A stretch of 48,990 nucleotides of DNA from Prosthecobacter debontii (GTDB lineage: Bacteria; Verrucomicrobiota; Verrucomicrobiia; Verrucomicrobiales; Verrucomicrobiaceae), in the NCBI GenBank assembly GCA_945869675.1, contig CAMBPS010000015.1:1-48990 (forward strand), in the 5' to 3' direction. Under the pieces are notes generated by a model. That model did no database searches. It had not been told where the DNA came from and saw only the letters and a list, made by a program, of their open reading frames with translations. The translations under genes were made by a program, and so were the position numbers. Shown here piece after piece: positions 36,557-44,099 of the stretch (the first letter of the stretch is position 1; each line of letters opens with the position of its first letter).

Positions 36557-39411
36557 TAGACAACCATGCGTGAAAGCTCACGGGCGATCAAGGTAATCTT
36601 ATCACGCAATCCGAGAGCGGGTTCTGCATCATGGAGGACTCCAAGTATGGATCCCTCTGGGAAACAGAAGGTCATGAGGCGGTCTCCTGAATTCATGGTG
36701 AAGGTCTCTGCACCTTCGATGCCGATAAGCGGAGCGAGCGTTCGCAAATGCTGGGCTAGTTCAGTGGCTTGCTTTTGGAACTCTCGAGCCTGCGGCTTGT
36801 GGGTTCCGATATGAGAGATGGAGTGTGTTCCTTGGATGCAAACACAAGCCGTAATGCCAGGTAGGTTGCAGGTCATTTCGACAACTTTTTGAGGTGTCAA
36901 ATCAGTGTCCGTATCCAGCAGGGCACGTAGCAGGATCTGATTTGGATCGGTGTCGTGCATTTGGACCCCCAGATTTGAGTTTGGGGCATTATTTTTCAGT
37001 GAAGGAGTCAGTCTAACTGCGGGTGCTCTTGATGTGGTTTGGGCGCCTGATGCTAGGATAATCTCAGGCTCCTCTGCACGAGGTGTAATGGGTGCACTTG
37101 AACTTGCCTCTTGAGGTAAATTAATCGCAGGTGATTGATATTCGGGAGCTTCAGAGGCCGCAAATTGCTCCATGGGGCTGCTGCTAGCAGCGATAGTTGC
37201 CGCACTCCAGCCTTGCTCAAGACTTGGGTTGCGTCCGAGTAGCTGATCACTGGTGAGGCCTTCTTCCATGGGATTGGAAGAATTCATCAACGCGAAGCCT
37301 GAATGAGCAGAGCTTGATTCCTTTTGGCGTTCAGGTGGTATGACTGTCGTTTTAGTGGTTGGAAAGCTAGCAGCTGGCTGTGGAGAAGTTGGTTGTGTCT
37401 GTTCCTCTGGTTGTGTGAAAAGGGCTTGAGGAGCCTTGAATACTTCTGGTTGATTAGAATGAGGTGATGGTGCTTGGAAAAAAGAGATTCGAGGCTCTTG
37501 CTCTGAAGCTTTGACCGTTGCGGAGGCTTCTAGATTTTGGGATTCAGAGCTCGCGTGCTGTGGCTGGAATGTTGCCGGTGGCGCAGGCTGATGCGGACGG
37601 AGTGTAAAAAAGGGCTTGGTTTGCGCCCGAGTGGACTCGTCAAATGGGTCAATTGTTTTTGGGCTTAGTGGTTGGAGCGCAGCCGCTGGCATGCCGAAAC
37701 CTGATGCTTGTATGGCAGGTTTAGTAATTGCAGTTCCAAAGCTCGGAGTAAACGGACTTGGCTGGACGCTAGGTGATGCATCAGCTTGCTGAGCTGGAGG
37801 CGCGAGGAACGGCGAATTGGTGCCAGGAATTGAAAGATCTGTCAGTGCTGTAGGAAGGGGGGGGATTTGTGGGAAGAGGGTCGCGTTTAGAGGCTCTGCC
37901 TGCATCATAGTTTGGCTCAATGCTGGTGCATTAACTTGGAACTGGGGAGCAGCTCCAGGGCTAGTCAGGTTTGGCACGACCTGCGGTGCGCTTACTCCTG
38001 CCATGGCAGTTTGCAGATCTTCGGCAAGTATGCGTAGTTGAAAGTCTCTCTTGGCTGTGTTGAGAACGTTACGGAAGCCGATGTCTGTGATGCCGTCGAT
38101 GAAAAGTCCAAGCTCAGCTACTGGCATCTGGGAAGACGCAAGCTGTTGAATCATGACTGAAGGTAGAGCTGTCGTAATCCAACCTGGAACGACGATGGGA
38201 TCAAAACCTAATTCGGCGGAAGTATAGCCTTTGAGCAGATTGGCTAAGCAAATACGAACGAGGTGGCCACTTGCGCTAGAAGCTGAGGCCACGGGCCTCC
38301 CGTGTGGCTGGGCTAAACGTGCTGGGGCTATATCAGGTGCAGGCTCTCCAGTTTGCACCGCGTTGGCTCCAAACAATGATCCCAGTGGAGATTGCATCGG
38401 ATTGGCTGACGCGGGTGCTTGTCCAAAGGGAGATTGCGCTGATGCCGCTTTTGGCATCTGGGCATACGAAGAGGGGGCGAGCCCGGTCTCTGGCTTTTGA
38501 CCGTGAGAGTGTGCTACAGCTGGAGTAATTGCCTGTCCGAAAGGCGATGCAGCGGGTGTGGGCTGCTGGCTCTGCCCGAACGAGGAGGTCGTCAAAGGCA
38601 GGGCTTGAGATTCATAGGTGATCTCATTCATTTGAGATCCTACAGCGGCAAAGGGACTCATCGGGAAAGCCGGGGCACCTTGAGCAGCTTGCCCCGGGAG
38701 CGATAATTGATGGGCTGCAGCCTCGCGATTAGGAACATCGGCTAATGGCGGCGGGGGGCCTTGGCGGCGGGGCGGAAGAATCATTCCGGATGTTGCCACT
38801 GTCGTGGTCAACGCAGGCGCTTCGTGCGAAGGTGCAGGCATGGCAAAGGGGCTAGCACTTATTGCGGGCTGCTCGGTCATTGTTGATGCTTGAGTTGTCG
38901 CAGCAATAAGGTAAGGCAATTTTGAAGCGGGTAGCGGAATCATCCGCGGATCCTGGGGAGAGATTGGAGTCTGGAAGAGAGCTGGGCAGACACGATAAAT
39001 CTCAAAAATAGGCAGTGCTGCCTGACCATCACGCAGTGCTTCATTGAGAACTTGGGGAGAGATTGCGATTGGCTGTTCCATGGGGAGTGTGCCAGTTCTG
39101 GAAATCTCAAGGGGTAACAGCGGAAGTAGATCAGCTACGGTTAAGGCTGCGCTGGTGCTGGCAGAGCGAGATTCGGCAAATGGAGATGGTTGTAGCGAAG
39201 CGGTATTGACCTCTTCTCCTTGCGCAAACTTGAAAAGCGGAACTCTAAAGGGCGATACAGAATTTAAGGGTGGTGCACAGGCTGTCATGGCTGTGGAGGG
39301 ATTTTGTGCCGGTTTAGAATGGGCCGGCTGGAGATTTCCAGGCATAGAAAGTTCCGCATCCTGAGCGTTGTCAGGATGCGCTTGAAACAGGGCGCGAAAG
39401 GAAAATCTCAT
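36556..39411 (-). CDS. 951-residue low-complexity protein ending in a Roadblock/LC7 (MglB-like) domain
   Basis: The C-terminus (about 823-951) has the Roadblock/LC7 pattern: LRALLDTDTDLTPQKVVEMTCNLPGITACVCIQG, then FQKQATELAQHLRTLAPLIGIEGAETFTMNSGDRLMTFCF and LARELSRMVV-type helix. MglB is a Roadblock dimer that activates MglA. Upstream there are two segments with a hydrophobic-Pro pattern (about 91-170, and 370-470 containing ICLANLLKGYTSAELGFDPIVV). Most of the remainder is Pro/Ala/Ser/Gln-rich and probably disordered. The motif S-P-F occurs at least eight times across the protein. It is the first gene of a two-gene unit with the MglA-type GTPase and overlaps it by one base. No known MglB is this long, so it may be a scaffold that also regulates the GTPase. 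Confidence 0.85.
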   Translation of the reverse strand: MRFSFRALFQAHPDNAQDAELSMPGNLQPAHSKPAQNPSTAMTACAPPLNSVSPFRVPLFKFAQGEEVNTASLQPSPFAESRSASTSAALTVADLLPLLPLEISRTGTLPMEQPIAISPQVLNEALRDGQAALPIFEIYRVCPALFQTPISPQDPRMIPLPASKLPYLIAATTQASTMTEQPAISASPFAMPAPSHEAPALTTTVATSGMILPPRRQGPPPPLADVPNREAAAHQLSLPGQAAQGAPAFPMSPFAAVGSQMNEITYESQALPLTTSSFGQSQQPTPAASPFGQAITPAVAHSHGQKPETGLAPSSYAQMPKAASAQSPFGQAPASANPMQSPLGSLFGANAVQTGEPAPDIAPARLAQPHGRPVASASSASGHLVRICLANLLKGYTSAELGFDPIVVPGWITTALPSVMIQQLASSQMPVAELGLFIDGITDIGFRNVLNTAKRDFQLRILAEDLQTAMAGVSAPQVVPNLTSPGAAPQFQVNAPALSQTMMQAEPLNATLFPQIPPLPTALTDLSIPGTNSPFLAPPAQQADASPSVQPSPFTPSFGTAITKPAIQASGFGMPAAALQPLSPKTIDPFDESTRAQTKPFFTLRPHQPAPPATFQPQHASSESQNLEASATVKASEQEPRISFFQAPSPHSNQPEVFKAPQALFTQPEEQTQPTSPQPAASFPTTKTTVIPPERQKESSSAHSGFALMNSSNPMEEGLTSDQLLGRNPSLEQGWSAATIAASSSPMEQFAASEAPEYQSPAINLPQEASSSAPITPRAEEPEIILASGAQTTSRAPAVRLTPSLKNNAPNSNLGVQMHDTDPNQILLRALLDTDTDLTPQKVVEMTCNLPGITACVCIQGTHSISHIGTHKPQAREFQKQATELAQHLRTLAPLIGIEGAETFTMNSGDRLMTFCFPEGSILGVLHDAEPALGLRDKITLIARELSRMVV

Positions 39412-39705
39412 GAAAACTCAATAAACTGGAGCCACGATCGGCCGATAAAGTTAAAAACGAATGTGTGGTAATTAAAGTTCTCTATGCTTAAATCTAATAT
39501 TTAACATAAATTGATTATCAGCAACTACATAATCACTTGTTTTCCCGTTATTCCCAAGTGCAGAACCTCATTTTGCCCAGTTTGATCCGGTCAATGATGT
39601 CTGCATTAATTAAAGCTGAATAAAAAGAGGTGATTGACCTGCCGCTATCTGCGGTCTTTGGTGAGTTCTTGGCTTAGCCGAGAAAACATCAATCCTTTAT
39701 CCAAT
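39412..39705. other. Intergenic region between divergent genes
   Basis: About 290 AT-rich bases separate the Roadblock gene from the peroxiredoxin gene. A 6-bp stem of the form CTTGGC/GCCGAG (39669-39683) lies near the peroxiredoxin start. I see no gene. Promoters for both strands are expected here but no hexamer pair stands out. Confidence 0.4.
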
Positions 39706-40200
39706 ATGGCACTCTCCGTAGGAACCCCAGCTCCTGACTTTACTGTTACCACACTCGGCGCCAACGGCCCCGAACTCTTCAAACTGTCTGAAAAAATCGG
39801 CCAGTCCAATATCTTGCTCCTCTTTGTGCCAATGGCCTTTACTGGAGTTTGCACAACCGAGTTTTGTGAGATCTCTCAAGGTATTAATGAATACACGGCT
39901 CTGAACGCTACCGTCGTCGGTATCAGTGGTGACAATCCATTTGCGCAAAAAGCTTGGGCCGACAAGGAGGGTATCACGCTCCAACTTCTGAGCGATTATG
40001 ATCATAAGATCACTCAGGCTTATGATGTTGCTTACGAGGCTTTTCTGCCAGACAAGAATCTAATCATGGGTGGTGTGCCAAAGCGCTCTGCTTTTATCAT
40101 TGACCGAGTTGGGGTCATCCAATACGCCGAAGCTCTGGAGAGCCCTGGAGATTTGCCCAACTTTGCTGCGATCAAAGCTAAGCTCGCTGAGTTAGTCTGA
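39706..40200 (+). CDS. Peroxiredoxin, BCP/AhpE-type
   Basis: A 164-residue cytoplasmic thiol peroxidase. PAPDFTV opens the fold. VPMAFTGVCTTEFC carries the peroxidatic Cys49 and a second Cys54. GVPKRSAFIIDRVGVIQYAE is the usual C-terminal strand-helix element. It reduces hydroperoxides; thioredoxin-type reductants are typical but not shown here. ATG 39706 (MALSVGTPAPDF) fits the family; the longer open frame from 39634 does not. A terminator hairpin follows (40227). Confidence 0.92.
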   Translation: MALSVGTPAPDFTVTTLGANGPELFKLSEKIGQSNILLLFVPMAFTGVCTTEFCEISQGINEYTALNATVVGISGDNPFAQKAWADKEGITLQLLSDYDHKITQAYDVAYEAFLPDKNLIMGGVPKRSAFIIDRVGVIQYAEALESPGDLPNFAAIKAKLAELV

Positions 40201-40226
40201 TCTTTGTCTTTTTATTGATTGCTTTA

Positions 40227-40258
40227 GCCCCAGTGGAGTTTCTCTGCTGGGGCCTTTT
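40227..40258 (+). terminator. Rho-independent terminator after peroxiredoxin gene
   Basis: A 7-bp stem, GCCCCAG (40227-40233) with CTGGGGC (40247-40253), loop of 13 bases, followed by C and a TTTT run. It lies 26 bases after the stop. Confidence 0.6.
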
Positions 40259-40351
40259 ATTGATTTTCGTCATAAGTCGCCCTTTTGCTGGCATCCCTTA
40301 AATCTGGAGTCTAGGGTTGCATTCGCCACAGGGCGGACACCTTTAATCATT

Positions 40352-42211
40352 ATGTGCGGAATTGTAGGCTACATCGGCAAGCGGCAGGCCAGTCCGATCC
40401 TTTTGGATGGGCTTAGCAGGCTGGAATATCGTGGTTATGACTCAGCGGGCATTGCCCTCCTGAATGATAGCCCAGACGTCACCATCATCAAGCGCGCGGG
40501 TCGCATTGCGAATCTACGTGAAGCCGTTGGCGAACTCAGCCCAACTGGCAATGCAGGCATCTCACACACTCGCTGGGCCACGCATGGTGCGCCGACGGAT
40601 GAAAATGCTCACCCTCATCGTGATCAGAGTGGTAAGCTCGTGCTTGTCCACAATGGTGTGATCGAAAACTATCAAACGCTGCGTGACCAACTCATCGCCC
40701 AGGGAGATACCTTTGAATCTCAGACCGACACCGAAGTTCTTGCGCACTTGATCGGGCGCTACTTTGAGGCTTTGGATGAAGCTGATGGCCCCGCGCGCCT
40801 GCGACAGGCGCTTCGATCAGCTTTGGCAAAAGTGAAGGGAACTTATGGCATCGCCATCATGCATGCCGACGTCCCTGGCGTTATCATTGGTGCTCGTCTT
40901 GGTAGTCCCCTGGTCGTTGGTTTGGGAGATGGTGAACACTATCTAGCCTCAGACGTGTCCGCTATCGTGGCTCACACCTGCGACGTGGTTTATCTGAATG
41001 ATCACGATCTCGTTAGCGTGACCGCTGATCGTTACGATGTCAGCAGCATGGCTAGTGGTGGTGGTGCCGCTCAGGTCAAGGTGAGTCGCATCGAGTTTAC
41101 CGCCGATGATGCTGATAAAGGTGAGTTCGAGCACTACATGCTCAAGGAAATTTTTGAGCAGCCACAATCGCTTCGAAACACCATGCGTGGTAGGCTTTCG
41201 CGCGATGACGGAGCTGCAATTTTAGGTGGACTGAATATGTCACCGCAAGAGCTGCGTAGCATCGACCGCATCATCCTCAGCGGTTGCGGCACAGCCTTCC
41301 ATGCGGCTATGGTCGGTGAATACGTGATCGAAACGTTGGCGCGCATTCCCACAGAAGTAGAGATCGCTTCAGAATTTCGCTATCGCAATGTCCCATCTGA
41401 CAAAGACACGTTGCAATTCGTCTTGAGCCAGAGTGGCGAGACGATTGATACCTTGGCTGCTCTGCGGGAGGCTCGTCGCAAGGGCATTCGCTGCTTGGGC
41501 ATCGTCAATAGTGTTGGCAGCACCATCGCGCGTGAAAGTGACGGTGGATGCTACATCCACGCGGGTCCAGAAATCGGCGTGGCTGCGACGAAGACCTTTA
41601 CCTCCACCGTGATGATGGTCACGCTGTTAGGTATGTTATTTGGCCGCATTCATCATCTCAGCAGTGCCGACGGTCTGGAGATGATCGACGAACTGGAAGC
41701 CATCCCAGATAAGATTGCCAGTATCCTAAAACAGACGGATAAGATCAAAGCGATCGCGCAAAAACATGCGAATGCTGAGGGCATGCTCTTTATGGGCCGC
41801 CAGGCCAACTATCCGGTGGCCATGGAAGGCGCGCTGAAGATGAAGGAAATCAGCTACATCTATGCTAGCGGCCATCCGAGCGCTGAGCTCAAGCACGGGA
41901 TTATCGCTCTAGTGAAGCCGGATATGCCAAGTGTTTTTATTGCTCCAGATGATGCTGTTTTTGATAAAAACGTCAGCAACATTGAAGAGGTTCTCGCTCG
42001 CAAAGGTCCGGTCATCGCTGTCACCACGGAAGGTCGCACCGAGCTGGAGCGTCTCACGGATGACGTGATTTATGTCCCAGATTGCCCATCCTATTTAAGT
42101 CCGCTTCTGACCGTCATTCCGTTGCAACTTTTCTCCTACTACACAGCGGTTGCTCGTGGTTGTGATGTCGATAAGCCGCGTAATTTGGCCAAGAGCGTCA
42201 CGGTTGAATAG
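40352..42211 (+). CDS. glmS: Glutamine--fructose-6-phosphate aminotransferase (isomerising)
   Basis: A 619-residue cytoplasmic enzyme that makes glucosamine-6-phosphate, the first step of UDP-GlcNAc synthesis for peptidoglycan. MCGIVGYIG puts the nucleophile Cys at residue 2. The glutaminase half has EYRGYDSAG, TRWATHGAP and HNGVIENY. The isomerase half has SGCGTAFHA, LSQSGETIDTLAAL, TKTFTS and EGALKMKEISYI. The C-terminus ends KPRNLAKSVTVE. Length matches the family. No glmS ribozyme is visible in the 150 bases before it. It ends three bases from convergent mnmE. Confidence 0.98.
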   Translation: MCGIVGYIGKRQASPILLDGLSRLEYRGYDSAGIALLNDSPDVTIIKRAGRIANLREAVGELSPTGNAGISHTRWATHGAPTDENAHPHRDQSGKLVLVHNGVIENYQTLRDQLIAQGDTFESQTDTEVLAHLIGRYFEALDEADGPARLRQALRSALAKVKGTYGIAIMHADVPGVIIGARLGSPLVVGLGDGEHYLASDVSAIVAHTCDVVYLNDHDLVSVTADRYDVSSMASGGGAAQVKVSRIEFTADDADKGEFEHYMLKEIFEQPQSLRNTMRGRLSRDDGAAILGGLNMSPQELRSIDRIILSGCGTAFHAAMVGEYVIETLARIPTEVEIASEFRYRNVPSDKDTLQFVLSQSGETIDTLAALREARRKGIRCLGIVNSVGSTIARESDGGCYIHAGPEIGVAATKTFTSTVMMVTLLGMLFGRIHHLSSADGLEMIDELEAIPDKIASILKQTDKIKAIAQKHANAEGMLFMGRQANYPVAMEGALKMKEISYIYASGHPSAELKHGIIALVKPDMPSVFIAPDDAVFDKNVSNIEEVLARKGPVIAVTTEGRTELERLTDDVIYVPDCPSYLSPLLTVIPLQLFSYYTAVARGCDVDKPRNLAKSVTVE

Positions 42212-42214
42212 GCG

Positions 42215-43561
42215 TTACTTGCCAATGCAGAAGCTGGAGAAGATCACATCCAGAATCTGCTCCACATCGATCACGCCCACGACCTCTCCCAGAGCTGCTA
42301 AAGCCTCTCGGAGATCTAGGGCCACATATTCTGGGGCTGTCCCAATGTTGAGTGCTGATCGGGCTGCTTCGACATGGGTCACCAGTCTTTCAAAGCAGAT
42401 CTTATGGCGTGTATTGATTGCCACTGGGTGATCGGACATCAGTGGACCTGCTTGTAGAATCACGTCGCGTACGGCATCTCTAAGTCGGTCCACGCCTACT
42501 CCTTGCGCGCATGAAAGAGCCACGCCGGATTCCCAACCTGCTGCGATTCCGAGGTCTGCTTTGTTTAAAATGAGGATGCGTCGTGACTCTACACTTTGGG
42601 GTAATGGCACCCTCTTTGCTGCTGACGGTGGCAAGCTTGCATCCACGACTTCCAGAATTAAATCCGCACGCTCTAGCTCTCGATGTGTGCGCTGAATGCC
42701 GACCTGTTCGATGTCGCCGCCGCCTTCTCTGAGTCCGGCCGTATCCACGAGTCGCAAAGGAATGCCATGGACTTGAATGATCTCTTCAATGGTGTCTCTC
42801 GTCGTGCCAGCTGTCGGACTGACGATAGCCCGTTCAAAGCCTAACAAAAGGTTCAGGAGGCTGGACTTTCCCACATTGGGTTCACCACAGATGACCGTGC
42901 GGGCTCCATGGCGTAGAATGCGGCCCTGCTCACTTGTGGCAATGAGGCGTCCTGCTCGATCCAAAACGGCATTCATTTTGCTGGTCAAGGCAGCGCCTGT
43001 ATCGGGAGAGATATCCTCTTCTGGGAAATCAATGTAGGCCTCCACATGGGCTAAGACTGGAAGCAATTCTTCACGCAGAGCATTGGCTTCTCGTCCGATA
43101 GCGCCACCGAGTTGCTCATGGGCGGCGCGCATGGCCAGCGTGCTTTGGGCATGAATCAGATCCATCACCGCTTCTGCCTGGGTCAGATCCATCTTACAAT
43201 TTAAGAAAGCCCGCTGGGTGAACTCGCCCGGCTCCGCGGCACGGGCTCCTGCCGTCAGTAATGACTCCAGCACCTTTTGCGTGACCAGCAGTCCGCCATG
43301 GCCTTGAAACTCCACCACATCTTCTCCTGTGTAGCTGGAAGGCCCGCGAAAAAGCAGCATCAGCCCCTCATCTAAAACATGTCCCTGACCATCACCTGCC
43401 TGAACGCGGTGAGCCTTGCGGGCGCTTAATTCTAACAGGGGATGCTTGGTTTGAAAAACTCTCTGAGCGATCTCTAAAGCTTGGGGACCAGAGATGCGTA
43501 GCACAGAGATAGCGGCCTCCCCGAGGGCGGTGGAAACAGCGGCGATGGTGTCATTTAGCAT
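42215..43561 (-). CDS. mnmE: tRNA modification GTPase MnmE (TrmE)
   Basis: A 448-residue GTPase that, with MnmG, adds the carboxymethylaminomethyl group to wobble uridine in tRNAs such as tRNA-Lys(TTT). The N-terminal domain opens DTIAAVSTALGEAAISVLRISG and has PGEFTQRAFLNCKMDLTQAEAV. The G domain has GEPNVGKSSLLN and PTAGTTRDTIEE, and NKADL. The protein ends with CIGK, the family's catalytic C-terminal tetrapeptide. Two tRNA-Lys genes lie in the same window but are far away. A gene for MnmG is not in the window. Confidence 0.97.
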   Translation of the reverse strand: MLNDTIAAVSTALGEAAISVLRISGPQALEIAQRVFQTKHPLLELSARKAHRVQAGDGQGHVLDEGLMLLFRGPSSYTGEDVVEFQGHGGLLVTQKVLESLLTAGARAAEPGEFTQRAFLNCKMDLTQAEAVMDLIHAQSTLAMRAAHEQLGGAIGREANALREELLPVLAHVEAYIDFPEEDISPDTGAALTSKMNAVLDRAGRLIATSEQGRILRHGARTVICGEPNVGKSSLLNLLLGFERAIVSPTAGTTRDTIEEIIQVHGIPLRLVDTAGLREGGGDIEQVGIQRTHRELERADLILEVVDASLPPSAAKRVPLPQSVESRRILILNKADLGIAAGWESGVALSCAQGVGVDRLRDAVRDVILQAGPLMSDHPVAINTRHKICFERLVTHVEAARSALNIGTAPEYVALDLREALAALGEVVGVIDVEQILDVIFSSFCIGK

Positions 43562-43608
43562 CTTTTAGAAATAGGTGAGCACAGTGAATGGAGCAAGCGA
43601 TGGCTTCT

Positions 43609-43965
43609 TTATAGCATGGCTTCCGTCCAAACATCTTCTTTGAAGCCCACCAAGAACAAGGCTTTTTGGGCATCAATCGCAAAGGGTCGCTTCACGAGAT
43701 TGCCATTTTCGGAAAGCATCTTCAGAGCTTCAACCGTGCTTAGGCTCGGCAGCTTATCCTTCAGTCCTAGTGCGCGATAGTCCATGCCTGAGGTATTAAA
43801 AAGTAGCCGCAGTTGATCTCCGTTCGCCGCTAACATCGCCACCAACTCAGGCACGCTTGGTGGAGTCTCGCGGATCGGGATCTCTGAAAAAGGGATGTTG
43901 TGTGAACGCAGCCATTTGGCAGCGCTTTTGCAGGTGGAACAGCCTTGATAAGTATAGAGTTTCAT
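43609..43965 (-). CDS. ArsC/Spx-like thioredoxin-fold protein
   Basis: A 118-residue protein. The C9-S-T-C12 motif (GCSTCKSAAKWL) is at the fold's N-terminus. The rest matches the ArsC family: IRETPPSVPELVAMLAANGDQLRLLFNTSG and LVKRPFAI near the C-terminus. The Arg in VKRPF is the usual residue near the active site. Whether it is an arsenate reductase or a Spx-like regulator is open; no ars operon is nearby, which favours a general ArsC/YffB-type protein. It follows mnmE on the same strand in the upstream direction, with 47 bases between. Confidence 0.9.
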   Translation of the reverse strand: MKLYTYQGCSTCKSAAKWLRSHNIPFSEIPIRETPPSVPELVAMLAANGDQLRLLFNTSGMDYRALGLKDKLPSLSTVEALKMLSENGNLVKRPFAIDAQKALFLVGFKEDVWTEAML

Positions 43966-44099
43966 GGGGGAAAATCACTGGTTTTAGGATTCATTGAGCC
44001 ACCGTGGCTCATGGGGTGCCAGCCCAAAGATGTGGCACGGTCCTCAGAAAAAGGCATGGCGCAGCGGTGCAAAGCATCAGGCAATTCAACGGGCGCATG
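43966..44099. other. Intergenic gap with a 17-base palindrome
   Basis: TGAGCCAC (43995-44002) and GTGGCTCA (44004-44011) form a perfect palindrome with one central base, between the kinase stop and the ArsC-like start on the minus strand. A binding site or hairpin is possible. No T-run follows, so a classical terminator is unlikely. Confidence 0.45.

Noticed and set aside
40201..40351. glmS ribozyme
   Set aside because: The conserved core of the glmS ribozyme is not visible upstream of glmS; only a terminator for the preceding gene is present.
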